A DNA stretch of 64,000 nucleotides from Paenarthrobacter sp. Lineage in GTDB: Bacteria; Actinomycetota; Actinomycetes; Actinomycetales; Micrococcaceae. The notes below the pieces were generated by a model, which was not told the DNA's origin, ran no database searches, and saw nothing but the letters and a program-made list of their open reading frames with translations. This document shows positions 37,417 through 46,236 of the stretch, piece after piece; the stretch's first letter is position 1, and every line of letters begins with the position of its first letter. The translations under genes and the position numbers were made by a program. The stretch covers positions 1 to 64,000 of the forward strand of contig JAPSHX010000015.1 of the NCBI GenBank assembly GCA_031179305.1, in the 5' to 3' direction.

Positions 37417-38631
37417 TTAGAGGGATTCGAGGATGCTCACATAGTTGGCGATGCCCACTCCGCCCATGTTCTGGACCGCGCCCCGGCGTGCATTGGACAA
37501 CTGCATGTCGCCGGCCGTGCCGCTGAGCTGCATCGCGGCGATGACATGCTGCGACACACCAGTGGCCCCCACCGGGTGGCCTTTCGCCTTCAGCCCGCCG
37601 GAGACGTTGACGGGCAGCTTGCCGTCCATATAGACCCAGCCTTCCTGGACGGCTCGCGCGCCCTCGCCGCGAGGAGTGAGGCCCATGGCTTCATACATGA
37701 TGAGTTCGGCGATGGTGAAGCAGTCGTGCACCTCCGCGAAGTCCAAGTCCTGGAGGCCAACTCCAGCCATACCCAGCGCACGCTCCCACGAAGCCCTGGT
37801 GGCTGCAAACTCGGTGGGATCGCGCTTCTCCGCCGGGAAGAAGTCGTTGGCGTGGCCAAATCCGGCGAGGCGCACAGGCGCGGTTGCGCCTCCGGTAGCC
37901 GACGTGGAAAGCACGACGGCGGCGGCACCGTCTGAGACCGGCGAACAGTCCGTGCGGCGCAAGGGTTCGGCCACTATGGGGTTCTTCTCTGAGACGGTCC
38001 GGCAGAATTCCTCGCTGAAGTCGCGGTGCATCTGGGCGTACGGGTTGTCCATGCCGTTGTGGTGGTTCTTGGCGGCGATGGAACCGAGGACGTCGCCAAG
38101 GCCGCCTTCGAATCCCAAGGCGTCGATGTTTGCCCCATAGCGCTTCCCATAGTGCTTGGCGACCTCAGCAAACAATCCGGTGAATCCCGTAGAAGAGGCT
38201 TTTCCTGCCATCTCGTACGAAGCGCCAAGCAAGGCCGCCCTCACAACCTCGGCGCCGGCGTCGGTCATCTTCTCCGCCCCGATCACCAGGACGTGGCGGG
38301 CAGTTCCGGCGAGGACGGCTTTGACACCTTGCTGGAAAGCCGCGGATCCGGAAGCGCAAGCATTCTCGGTGCGCGTCGCGGGAATGTTGGCAAGGTCCGC
38401 GGACAACTGAAGCGCCAGCGACGACGTGAATCCCAGAGGCTGCATCCCGGAGTTGAACTGGCCGAGATAGATCTCATCGATGTCCTTGGGATCCAGCCCC
38501 GAGTTCTTAATCGCTTCGCCGGCAACCTGGACAATCAGCGACTCCAACGTGTCATCAGTCAGTTTGCCGAACTTGCTGTGCCCCCACCCTGTGAGCAGGA
38601 TGTCCTTGCCGAATTGGTCCTTCAGGCTCAT
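37417..38631 (-). CDS. SCP2-type thiolase / acetyl-CoA acetyltransferase
   Basis: This 404-residue protein has the acylation Cys in [11 protein letters not shown], the segment [19 protein letters not shown], and the catalytic His motif [14 protein letters not shown]. The pattern is of SCP2-like thiolases. It follows the CoA-transferase B gene with a four-base overlap, so the three genes form an operon. It would cleave acetoacetyl-CoA, or a longer 3-oxoacyl-CoA, to acetyl-CoA. A role in beta-ketoadipate breakdown is possible but less likely for this thiolase type. Confidence 0.8.
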   Translation of the reverse strand: MSLKDQFGKDILLTGWGHSKFGKLTDDTLESLIVQVAGEAIKNSGLDPKDIDEIYLGQFNSGMQPLGFTSSLALQLSADLANIPATRTENACASGSAAFQQGVKAVLAGTARHVLVIGAEKMTDAGAEVVRAALLGASYEMAGKASSTGFTGLFAEVAKHYGKRYGANIDALGFEGGLGDVLGSIAAKNHHNGMDNPYAQMHRDFSEEFCRTVSEKNPIVAEPLRRTDCSPVSDGAAAVVLSTSATGGATAPVRLAGFGHANDFFPAEKRDPTEFAATRASWERALGMAGVGLQDLDFAEVHDCFTIAELIMYEAMGLTPRGEGARAVQEGWVYMDGKLPVNVSGGLKAKGHPVGATGVSQHVIAAMQLSGTAGDMQLSNARRGAVQNMGGVGIANYVSILESL

Positions 38632-39332
38632 GCGTTTACTCCTTCAAGTGTGTGATCAACAGAGGCGAGAGCCACCGTGAAATCTGCCTCGGTCTTGCTG
38701 CGGATCTCTTCCACCGTGACGCCAGGGGCCAGGCGGGTCAGCAGCAGCCGGGTGCCGCCGTCGTGTGTTTCCGCCGTGGACGGTGTTTCCTCGACGTCGA
38801 AAACGGCGAGGTCCGTGATGATCCGGTCAACGCACTTGAGTCCAGTGAGCGGGAGCGTGCATTCAGTGACGATCTTGGGCGAACCGTCCTTAGCGTTGTG
38901 CTCAGTGAGTACAACCACACGCGGGGTCCCGGCCACCAGGTCCATGGCCCCGCCCATGCCTTTGACCATCTTTCCGGGAATGGTCCAGTTGGCCAGGTCC
39001 CCCGAACCGGACACCTGCATGGCGCCCAGGATGGCCACCTTGACGTGGCCGCCGCGGATCATGCCGAACGACGTGGCGGAGTCGAAGATGCTGCCGCCGG
39101 GGGTGATGGTGACGGTCTGCTTGCCGGCGTTGATGAGGTCGGCGTCCTCGTCGCCCTCATACGGGAAAGGGCCCATGCCCAGCAGGCCGTTCTCACTTTG
39201 GAGGACAACCCGCACGCCGTCGGGCAGGTTGTTGGCCACCAACGTGGGAATGCCGATGCCGAGGTTGACGTAATCGCCGTCGTTCAGTTCTTCGGCCGCG
39301 ATGGCGGCCATTTGGTCTCGTGTCCATGCCAT
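38628..39332 (-). CDS. scoB: 3-oxoacid CoA-transferase subunit B
   Basis: This 234-residue protein has the subunit-B motif [10 protein letters not shown] with the catalytic Glu that forms the CoA thioester. It also has [15 protein letters not shown], typical of ScoB/PcaJ. It pairs with the A subunit encoded upstream to transfer CoA from succinyl-CoA to acetoacetate or 3-oxoadipate. Confidence 0.85.
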   Translation of the reverse strand: MAWTRDQMAAIAAEELNDGDYVNLGIGIPTLVANNLPDGVRVVLQSENGLLGMGPFPYEGDEDADLINAGKQTVTITPGGSIFDSATSFGMIRGGHVKVAILGAMQVSGSGDLANWTIPGKMVKGMGGAMDLVAGTPRVVVLTEHNAKDGSPKIVTECTLPLTGLKCVDRIITDLAVFDVEETPSTAETHDGGTRLLLTRLAPGVTVEEIRSKTEADFTVALASVDHTLEGVNA

Positions 39333-39353
39333 GGTGATGTTTTCCTTGTTCTC

Positions 39354-40070
39354 TTAGACCGTGACCGCTTCGCGGGGCGGGCGGACCGTCCGCTGTTCGA
39401 TGTCCTTGACCCGATCCGTGGCCTGAACCAGCCGCTGGATGTATACGCCCGGGGTGACGATGTGATTCGGGTCCAGCTGACCGGGTTGAACAATGACCTC
39501 AGCCTCGGCGATGGTCACTGCACCCGCGGTGGCAACCACCGGGTTGAAGTTGCGGGCCGTGTAGCGATAAATCAGGTTCCCGTCCGTATCCGCAGTGTGG
39601 GCGTGGACCAGGGCGACGTCGGCGGTGATGGCTCGCTCCCGGACGTACGTCACGCCGTCGAACTCTTCCAACGGCTTGCCTTCGGCAACCAGGGTTCCCA
39701 CTCCGGTTCGCGTGTAGAACGCTGGAATGCCGGCGCCGCCAGCACGGAGACGCTCGGCGAGGGTGCCCTGCGGCGTGAACTCGACCTCCAGCTGGCCGGC
39801 GAGGTATTGCTCGGCGAAGAGCTTGTTCTCACCTACGTAGGAAGCGATGACCTTCCGGACTTGGCCCGCTTCGATGAGGACGCCGAGCCCCTTGCCGTCC
39901 ACGCCCATGTTGTTGGACACGATGGTGAGATCCTTGGCGCCGGACTCGCGGACGGCGTCGATGAGGTCAGCGGGGATGCCGCTGAGTCCAAAACCGCCGA
40001 CGGCGATAGTCAGGCCGTCTGCCATCAGGTCATGTAACGCTTGGGCTGCGCTCGCTTGGATCTTGGTCAT
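39354..40070 (-). CDS. scoA: 3-oxoacid CoA-transferase subunit A
   Basis: This 238-residue protein starts at ATG 40070, with GAGGAG seven bases upstream; the longer frame to 40109 has no binding site. The family pattern is TIAVGGFGLSGIP, TIVSNNMGVDGKGLG and GGAGIPAFYTRTGVGT. It is the first gene of a scoA-scoB-thiolase operon. It diverges from an IclR gene, and a shared operator lies between them at 40194. Confidence 0.85.
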   Translation of the reverse strand: MTKIQASAAQALHDLMADGLTIAVGGFGLSGIPADLIDAVRESGAKDLTIVSNNMGVDGKGLGVLIEAGQVRKVIASYVGENKLFAEQYLAGQLEVEFTPQGTLAERLRAGGAGIPAFYTRTGVGTLVAEGKPLEEFDGVTYVRERAITADVALVHAHTADTDGNLIYRYTARNFNPVVATAGAVTIAEAEVIVQPGQLDPNHIVTPGVYIQRLVQATDRVKDIEQRTVRPPREAVTV

Positions 40071-40193
40071 GCTCGACTCCTCTTTGAGTTGTTTCTCACC
40101 GCAGTCCACTTTGTGGAACGCATCGACTCTAAAATAGGAGCCTAGGGTCCACCCATTAGGCGGTCAATGAGCTAGATGTCCAATTACTCAGGG

Positions 40194-40222
40194 TATGGAC
40201 ACTACGATGAAGGGTGTCCATA
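40194..40222. promoter_or_regulatory. Inverted repeat, candidate IclR operator
   Basis: TATGGACAC at 40194-40202 and GTGTCCATA at 40214-40222 form a perfect 9-bp inverted repeat with an 11-base spacer. It lies between divergent scoA and the IclR gene, so it could control both. Confidence 0.65.
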
Positions 40223-40255
40223 TTATGGATGAAATCTCTTGTGGAGGGTGCTGTG

Positions 40256-41017
40256 GTGGTTCAGGGAGCGCAAGTGGTGGGCCGGGTGGCCCTGCTGCTT
40301 CGGCTTGTGGGACGTAAGCCCGAAGGCATGTCCCTGGCGGGCTTGGTGCGGGAGTCCGGCTTGACCCGGCCGACCGTTCACCGGCTTCTGACCTCCTTGG
40401 CCGCGGAGGGTTTACTGGAACACGATCCGGCCTCCGGGAAGTGGGTGTTGGGGCCGGAGATCTTCCTGCTGGGATCAGTGGCCGCTGCACGTTTTCCCAT
40501 GGAGGACATTGCGCGGCCTTCGCTGCGCAGGTTGGCTGCAGAGACAGGAGAGAGCGCCTTCTTCTCCATTCGTCGTGGCAACGAAACCGTGTGCGTGCTG
40601 CGGGAAGAGGGCTCGTTCCCGGTGCGGTCCTTCGTGCTGCACGAAGGCGTGCGCTTTCCGCTGGGGGTCGCTTCGGCCGGCACTGCCATCATGGCTTTCC
40701 TGCCTCCCGACGAACAGGAACCGTTGTTGGGCGACTGGGCCGCGCACGCCGGCGACTTCGCCGTGGGGCATCCTGTTGACGTGGTGCGGGACAACCTGGA
40801 ACGGACGCGGCTGGCTGGATACTCCGTCAATCCCGGTTTGATCCTGGAAGGCAGCTGGGGCATGGGAGCGGCTGTGTTTGATCAGCAGGGACGGCCAGCG
40901 TGGGCTCTTTCCTTGACGGGAATTGAGCCGCGATTCCGTGCAGACCGCCAGGAGTTCCTCGGGAAACTGTTGCTCGAGGAAGCGCACAGGATGACGGCGC
41001 GCCTGCAGGGATCCTGA
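40256..41017 (+). CDS. IclR-family transcriptional regulator of the CoA-transferase operon
   Basis: The protein is about 253 residues from GTG 40256, which has GGAGGG seven bases upstream; GTG 40253 is equally possible. An earlier frame start at 40214 lies in the operator. The N-terminal winged helix is MSLAGLVRESGLTRPTVHRL and the effector domain follows (ETGESAFFSIRRGNETVCVL). It probably regulates scoAB and itself through the 40194 repeat. Confidence 0.85.
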   Translation: MVQGAQVVGRVALLLRLVGRKPEGMSLAGLVRESGLTRPTVHRLLTSLAAEGLLEHDPASGKWVLGPEIFLLGSVAAARFPMEDIARPSLRRLAAETGESAFFSIRRGNETVCVLREEGSFPVRSFVLHEGVRFPLGVASAGTAIMAFLPPDEQEPLLGDWAAHAGDFAVGHPVDVVRDNLERTRLAGYSVNPGLILEGSWGMGAAVFDQQGRPAWALSLTGIEPRFRADRQEFLGKLLLEEAHRMTARLQGS

Positions 41018-41083
41018 CCCAACTAGGTAGCAGATCAGGTCGTTCTCAGCGCTGAGAACGACCTGATCTGCGACCTAGTTGGG
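41018..41083. repeat. Long palindromic element, copy B
   Basis: The 42-bp perfect core (41030-41071) has half-site GCAGATCAGGTCGTTCTCAG plus one C. Compared with copy A, C to T in one arm is matched by G to A in the other, so the pairing is kept. Outer arms CCCAACTAGGT and ACCTAGTTGGG extend the pairing to about 66 bp. It lies between two convergent genes and includes the stop of the GNAT gene. Confidence 0.85.
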
Positions 41084-41656
41084 GGAGGTGAGGTCCAGAC
41101 GCATCAGCACCCTCGGGAAACCGTTGAGGACCGACGTCGTCTCGGCCACTTTCTTGAAGCCCGCCTGCTCGAATAGCCTCCGGGTGCCCACGTAGGCCAT
41201 GGTCAGGTCCACCTTGCCGCCTTTGTTGTCCACCGGGTAACCCTCAATGGCGGGCGCGCCGTGGCTCTTTGCGAAGTCAATCGCCCCGCGGAGCAGCTCG
41301 TGGGAAATTCCCTTGCCACGATGCCCGGGTCTCACCCGTATACACCAGACCGACCACACCCTCGTCTCATCCACGTGGGGGATCTTGCGGTTCTTGGCAA
41401 AAGTGGTGTCCGCGCGAGGGTGGACTGCTGCCCACCCAACTACTTCGTCGCCGTCGTATGCCAGAACGCCTGGGGGTGGGTCCTCGGCCACCAGCTTCCT
41501 CACCAACTTCCCGCGCTCCTGTTTCTGGAGCTCCTGGTTCAGTTTCGACGGAATCCTGTAACTCAGGCACCAGCACACGTTGGCATCGGGGCTCTTGGGT
41601 CCCACCATGGTTTTCACGTCATCGAACACCGTCGCGGGTCGAACCTCGATAGCCAT
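41075..41656 (-). CDS. GNAT-family N-acetyltransferase
   Basis: The protein has about 193 residues from Met at 41656; a start at 41665 would add three residues. Motif A is RVRPGHRGKGISHELL, followed by DFAKSHGAPAIEGYPV. A CWCLSYRIP segment near the start is typical of a subgroup of actinobacterial GNATs. The substrate is unknown and there is no clear operon partner. Confidence 0.82.
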   Translation of the reverse strand: MAIEVRPATVFDDVKTMVGPKSPDANVCWCLSYRIPSKLNQELQKQERGKLVRKLVAEDPPPGVLAYDGDEVVGWAAVHPRADTTFAKNRKIPHVDETRVWSVWCIRVRPGHRGKGISHELLRGAIDFAKSHGAPAIEGYPVDNKGGKVDLTMAYVGTRRLFEQAGFKKVAETTSVLNGFPRVLMRLDLTSPN

Positions 41657-41867
41657 GCGGATCATCCTGTCACCAGGATCAACCCCTCCACCAGACCTGG
41701 GGAGGCTGGCTTAAAAAAACTTTTTCAATCCGCACCCATCCACGTCGTCCCAACCTCCGAATAGCTGGTGAGACACAAACCGCTGGTGAAGCAAAAGCGA
41801 CACCTGCAGCCCGTGTCCCACCACCAAATGGACCCAACGCCCTGGTTCCAAAAACAAGGAGAATGAC

Positions 41868-42548
41868 ATGTTGTCCACAAAGCGCCCCGCCCTCGCCTTC
41901 GTTGGCCTCACTGCAGCCGCCCTTCTCGGTCTCACTGCCTGTGGTGGTTCCAGCACATCCAGCACACCGGCTGCTTCGTCTGCCGCCCCGGAAACCTCTA
42001 TGGCGGCGCCGTCGCCGTCGGCCTCCGCCATGACCAGCGCCGCCATGGATCCGGCCGCTAACCTTGTGGGCCCCGGCTGCGCCGGTTACGCCGCGCAGGT
42101 TCCGGACGGTGCCGGTTCGGTAATGGGCATGGCCCAGGACCCGGTAGCCGTAGCAGCATCGAACAACCCGCTGCTCAAGACCCTGACCGCCGCAGTTTCG
42201 GGTCAGCTCAACCCCAAGGTGGACTTGGTTTCTACCCTGAATGGCAGCGAATTCACGGTGTTCGCACCGGTTGACGATGCCTTCGCCAAGATCGACCCCG
42301 CAACGATCGAGACGCTCAAGACGGACGATGCCCTGCTGAGCAAGATTCTCACCTATCACGTAGTCCCCGGTCAGCTGACCCCGGACCAGATCGTGGGCAC
42401 CCACACGACTGTCCAGGGTGGCGAAGTGACGGTTGCCGGCACCAAGGATGCCCTCACGGTTGACGGAGCTTCCAACGTGATCTGCGGTGGCGTTCAGACC
42501 GCCAACGCCACGGTTTACCTGATCGATTCGGTGCTGATGCCCAAATAG
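41868..42548 (+). CDS. Fasciclin (FAS1) domain lipoprotein
   Basis: This 226-residue protein has a lipobox LTAC with Cys25, a Ser/Ala linker, and one FAS1 domain (about residues 95-226). Typical motifs are [30 protein letters not shown] and [14 protein letters not shown]1 domains mediate adhesion. The mycobacterial MPT70/MPT83 proteins are close in architecture. The ATG follows AAGGAGAATGAC. A strong terminator follows the gene. Confidence 0.9.
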   Translation: MLSTKRPALAFVGLTAAALLGLTACGGSSTSSTPAASSAAPETSMAAPSPSASAMTSAAMDPAANLVGPGCAGYAAQVPDGAGSVMGMAQDPVAVAASNNPLLKTLTAAVSGQLNPKVDLVSTLNGSEFTVFAPVDDAFAKIDPATIETLKTDDALLSKILTYHVVPGQLTPDQIVGTHTTVQGGEVTVAGTKDALTVDGASNVICGGVQTANATVYLIDSVLMPK

Positions 42549-42574
42549 GCTTTAGCCTCCAGCAGTACTAACAA

Positions 42575-42611
42575 AAAGCAGGCGCCGGAAGAAGAATCCG
42601 GCGCCTGCTTT
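42575..42611. terminator. Rho-independent-type terminator after the fasciclin gene
   Basis: AAAGCAGGCGCCGGA at 42575-42589 pairs perfectly with TCCGGCGCCTGCTTT at 42597-42611 over a 7-base loop. The A-rich and T-rich ends make it work in both directions, also for the minus-strand gene that ends at 42638. Confidence 0.85.
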
Positions 42612-42637
42612 GTTGTGTTCGAATCAGCGTGTTGCTG

Positions 42638-42832
42638 CTAGCGGCCGAAATCAGTGTCGACGTAGGAGCCGGCCCTGTTGTGTTCCGATCCGCAGGGGCA
42701 GCGGTCAACCTCAATCCGAACTGTCACGGGGTTGGAAGCGTCGAGAGTGAGGGTGACGTCCTCATTCGCTTGGCTGTTGTGACGGGCTTGAGTGTTGAGA
42801 CGGAGCGTGCCATTGGCAGAGGTGTTGGGCAT
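42638..42832 (-). CDS. Small conserved protein with CPCG motif
   Basis: The 64-residue product starts at ATG 42832, with AAGG seven bases before it. A longer frame upstream overlaps the BCCT gene in another frame and is a shadow. It ends VRIEVDRCPCGSEHNRAGSYVDTDFGR. The CPCG pair could bind metal. It lies 46 bases after the BCCT stop on the same strand. I do not recognise the family. Confidence 0.55.
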   Translation of the reverse strand: MPNTSANGTLRLNTQARHNSQANEDVTLTLDASNPVTVRIEVDRCPCGSEHNRAGSYVDTDFGR

Positions 42833-42878
42833 GGTGGACCTTACTGAGGTGTGAATGGGGGTCAGCCAAAAGGCTGGG

Positions 42879-44915
42879 TTACTTGTGGTCGGAATCCAGT
42901 TGGGGCTTGCCGACCAGGGGAATGGTTCCCGTGGGTGTTCCCCCGGGGCAATCGGACTCTGTGCACTTTTCGGCGCAGTCGTGTTTGGTGACGAGGTCGA
43001 ATTGAACGCCGCCATGTTGCTCAACGCCTGTTCGGATGGCTCGTTCCACCACCGAAGTAGCCAAGCGCTTGTGCAACTGGAGCGGGTCCCGGCGAAGGTC
43101 CTTGACCAGTGCGAAGCAGAGCAGCAGCATGACGATCACGAAAGGCAGGGCTGCCACGATGGTTACTCTTTGCAGGCCCGACAAGGCTTCCGATGGTTTA
43201 TCGCCGCCGGCGAGCAGCATGACCGCTGCCACTGCGCCGGTGAGGCTTCCCCAGAAGATCACCACTCCTCGACGCGGGTGCTCAGCGCCATTGGAGCTGA
43301 GGGATCCCATCACGATAGAGGCTGCATCGGCGCCGGTGACGAAGAAGATCGCCACCAGGACCATGGCCAGGACGATGACCGCTGCTGTCAGCCAGCCGGG
43401 CATGCCCAGGTTCTTCACGAGGTCGAAGAGGGCGCCATCGAAGTTGATGGAGGGTGCGCCATCCACCATGGCCACAAGCCCGGGCGTGCCGGCCTTGTCT
43501 GCCTCCTGCTGGACGTGGAAAGCGGCGCCGCCGAAGATTCCGAACCAGATGACGCTGACAACGCTGGGCACCAGCAGAACGCCGGTGACGAACTGGCGGA
43601 TGGTGCGTCCACGGCTGATGCGGGCGATGAACATGCCGACGAAGGGCGTCCAGGAGATCCACCAAGCCCAGTAGAAGATGGTCCAGCTGGTCATCCAGCT
43701 GCGCAGGGACTCATCCCCAACAGCTTCGGTCCGTGACGACATTTCGGCAAGGTCCCGGGCGTAGTCGCCTACAGCGGACGGGATCAGGTTAAGGATGAAC
43801 AGGGTGGGTCCGGCTACAAACACAATCAAGGCGAGAACAACAGCCAGGACCATATTGATGTTGGAAAGCCACTGGATGCCTCGGCTGATGCCTGATACAG
43901 CGGATGCCACGAAGCAGAAGGTCAGGATAGCCACAATGACCACGAGCACCGGAGTGCCGATCTCACCCAACCAACCGTTGGACGTCATCCCGCTTCCGAT
44001 CTGAAGGGCGCCGAGGCCCAGCGAGGCGGCGGTTCCAAACAGTGTGGCGAAGATGGCCAGGATGTTAATGAACTTCCCGAGCGGACCCTCCACCATGCGG
44101 ATGCCAAAAAGTGAGGTGAAGGCGGCGGAAACCAGTTGCTTGCGGCCCAGGCGGTAGGTGCCGTATGCCATGGCGATGCCGACCACTGCATACATGGCCC
44201 ACGGGTGCAGGGTCCAGTGGAAGATCGATGTGGCCATGGCAGTTTGGATGGCATCTGGAGTGCGGCCGTCCACTGTTCCCGGCGGCGGCGAGATGTAGTG
44301 GTACAGCGGTTCGGCCACGCCGTAGAACATGAGCCCGATGCCCATGCCGGCGGCGAACATCATGGCCACCCAGGAAATGGTCCGGAACTCGGGCTTCTCG
44401 CCGTCCTTGCCCAGCGGGATGTTGCCGAACTTACCGAGGGCAAGCCACAGGACGAAGATGACGAACAATGAGGCGAGAACCATGAACAGCCAGCCCGTGT
44501 ATTCCATGACCCAGTTCAGGGCGCCTTTGGAAGTGTCGGAGAGGCTGTCCCTTCCCGTAAAGCCCCAGACCACGAAGGCGACGGCGATGGCGCCCGTGAT
44601 CCCGAAGGTGACTTTGTCGAGAGTAAGTTTGCGGTTGCGGCGGGCCGAAACTGCTTGTTCGGTCCTGGCGTGACGCAGCTCTTCCATGATCTGTTCGTAT
44701 TCTTCAGAATCGGGAAGGCTCTCTGCGCCTCCGTCCTCAGCGTCGAGGGCGGCCACGTTGATGTCGTCGGGGGAGACCGTGATTATTTCCTCAAGGTTCT
44801 CCGAGGGAACAGGCCTGTTTGCCGTCGTGGAGTTGGATGTTGAAGTACCCGCCAGGCGGTCGTCGGCGGGTAACTCCTCTGGTGTTAAAGGTTTTGTGTC
44901 GCTGTTTATAGCCAT
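42879..44915 (-). CDS. BCCT-family glycine betaine/choline transporter
   Basis: This 678-residue protein starts at ATG 44915, with AAAGGACC upstream; an open frame back to 45146 is not supported. It has an acidic N-terminal tail of about 130 residues, then 12 membrane segments. The segment AAGMGIGLMFYGVAEPLY and the aromatic box FYWAWWISWTPFVGMF are typical of betaine-specific, sodium-coupled BCCT carriers. The C-terminal tail is cytoplasmic, with four Cys (KHDCAEKCTESDCPGG among them). It probably supplies betaine to GbcAB and dimethylglycine oxidase further right. Confidence 0.9.
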   Translation of the reverse strand: MAINSDTKPLTPEELPADDRLAGTSTSNSTTANRPVPSENLEEIITVSPDDINVAALDAEDGGAESLPDSEEYEQIMEELRHARTEQAVSARRNRKLTLDKVTFGITGAIAVAFVVWGFTGRDSLSDTSKGALNWVMEYTGWLFMVLASLFVIFVLWLALGKFGNIPLGKDGEKPEFRTISWVAMMFAAGMGIGLMFYGVAEPLYHYISPPPGTVDGRTPDAIQTAMATSIFHWTLHPWAMYAVVGIAMAYGTYRLGRKQLVSAAFTSLFGIRMVEGPLGKFINILAIFATLFGTAASLGLGALQIGSGMTSNGWLGEIGTPVLVVIVAILTFCFVASAVSGISRGIQWLSNINMVLAVVLALIVFVAGPTLFILNLIPSAVGDYARDLAEMSSRTEAVGDESLRSWMTSWTIFYWAWWISWTPFVGMFIARISRGRTIRQFVTGVLLVPSVVSVIWFGIFGGAAFHVQQEADKAGTPGLVAMVDGAPSINFDGALFDLVKNLGMPGWLTAAVIVLAMVLVAIFFVTGADAASIVMGSLSSNGAEHPRRGVVIFWGSLTGAVAAVMLLAGGDKPSEALSGLQRVTIVAALPFVIVMLLLCFALVKDLRRDPLQLHKRLATSVVERAIRTGVEQHGGVQFDLVTKHDCAEKCTESDCPGGTPTGTIPLVGKPQLDSDHK

Positions 44916-45302
44916 GAGCGGGTCCTTTGCTCGGCGAGTCATGGGTTTTGCGTTTATACATGGCCCTGAAAGATGAGGCCGAAGGGAAGGCTGGGGGGGC
45001 TTCCCTGCTGACCATGATTTGCTGTCCCGGATCTGCACTTCATGAGCGTAGATGGGCAGTTTCATGGGCACCTCTTGGGTCGGACGGGTTGGTTGAACGC
45101 TGGGCTCATGGAGCGCTGAAGGGCGTTCCGCATGAATCAACAACATTCGCGCTAAGCAACAGAGTGCGCCCCGTCACACTCAAAGTCAAGGACTTTTACA
45201 TGCTTGCCGACACTTTGACGCAGCGAATGGGCGAGCAGAAGTGCGTTGCGTATGATGGCCCGTGTTGCGCATGGGGCATCACGGAGCCATGAAGGGCAGG
45301 GC
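44916..45302. other. Promoter region of the BCCT gene
   Basis: About 390 bases separate the BCCT start from the IclR stop. It contains the direct repeats GTTGCGTAT (45245) and GTTGCGCAT (45264), a possible IclR or GntR site. I see no small gene. Confidence 0.45.
45245..45272. promoter_or_regulatory. Direct repeat, candidate regulator site
   Basis: GTTGCGTAT at 45245-45253 and GTTGCGCAT at 45264-45272 are spaced 19 bases apart, roughly two helical turns. They lie between the BCCT gene and the IclR gene. The binding protein is unknown. Confidence 0.4.
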
Positions 45303-46109
45303 TTAGCGGTGCCTGTAACCCATCCGGGCGCTGATGGTCAGCCCGGCCTCGCGGAGGCCGTCGATGAGGCCCGGCTGGTCCTCGGGTGAGAAGCGGAACG
45401 CCGGGCCCGAGATACTTACCGCGGCGATAACACTTCCCGAGTGGTTGAAGATGGGCACGGCAACGGCGGTAAGGCCGATTTCGAACTCTTCATGAACCGT
45501 GGCGTAGCCGTTGCGGGCCACGTCCAGCAGCTGCTTTTCCAGCTCACCGCGGTTGGTAACAGTGCGTGGAGTTCGCGCGGGTAGACCCACAGCCTTAAGG
45601 ACCTGGGTTCTCTCGTCGGCGGTCAAGGCGGCAAGAAGGACCTTGCCGCTGGATGTGGCATGCAGCGGCGTCAGGCTGCCCACCCAGTCGTAGGTGGCCA
45701 GCGTTGAGGGTCCCATGGCCTGGTCCACGTTGACGGCATAGTTGGACCGCAGCACAGCCAGGTTGACGGTTTCCTTGTATTCGGCCGCCAGCGACTCCAG
45801 GACTTGGCGCGCCTCATGGACCACGCTCAGTCTGCCAGGGATGGAAGAAGCCAGGCGGAGGATTCCAAAGCCCAACTGGTACTTGCCACGTTCGCTGTTC
45901 TGCCGGACCAGTTCGCGGTTGACCAAGGAGCCGACCAGCCGGGACACGGTGGATTTGTGGACGCCCATTTCCTCGGCGATGTCGCTCACGCCAACGTCGC
46001 CCTCCCGGGCCAGGATTTCCAGGATTTGGAGTGCGCGGTCTACTGACTGGACGCCTCCGCCTTGGGCGTCTGCGTCCTTGTCGAAGTCCGGGTTGCTGCG
46101 TGCGGCCAT
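45303..46109 (-). CDS. IclR-family transcriptional regulator
   Basis: The 268-residue product starts at ATG 46109, with GAGG five bases upstream; a start at 46124 would add five residues. The winged helix is VGVSDIAEEMGVHKSTVSRL, and the IclR effector domain follows (NLAVLRSNYAVNVDQ, HATSSGKVLLAAL, AAVSISGPAFRF). It lies upstream of the BCCT gene on the same strand and may control betaine uptake or catabolism. Confidence 0.87.
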   Translation of the reverse strand: MAARSNPDFDKDADAQGGGVQSVDRALQILEILAREGDVGVSDIAEEMGVHKSTVSRLVGSLVNRELVRQNSERGKYQLGFGILRLASSIPGRLSVVHEARQVLESLAAEYKETVNLAVLRSNYAVNVDQAMGPSTLATYDWVGSLTPLHATSSGKVLLAALTADERTQVLKAVGLPARTPRTVTNRGELEKQLLDVARNGYATVHEEFEIGLTAVAVPIFNHSGSVIAAVSISGPAFRFSPEDQPGLIDGLREAGLTISARMGYRHR

Positions 46110-46236
46110 GGTGCCTCGTGTCATTGTCCAAGCAGGCCGCCCTGAGCTGGTAGCCCTGTTCGGCCTGCACCCTCGTCTTCCTCATCCTAGACGGAGTTTT
46201 GCACGGACCTTTTCGCATCATGGGCGCTCGAATGAT

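Noticed and set aside
38652..40037. A 461-residue plus-strand open frame opposite scoA/scoB
   Set aside because: It is antisense to two recognised CoA-transferase genes and has no family pattern.
40214..40255. Upstream start for the IclR gene at 40214
   Set aside because: It overlaps the inverted repeat and lacks a binding site; GTG 40253/40256 has GGAGGG in front.
45000..45146. Longer N-terminus of the BCCT transporter up to 45146
   Set aside because: No binding site, and the added residues are unlike the family; ATG 44915 has AAAGGACC.
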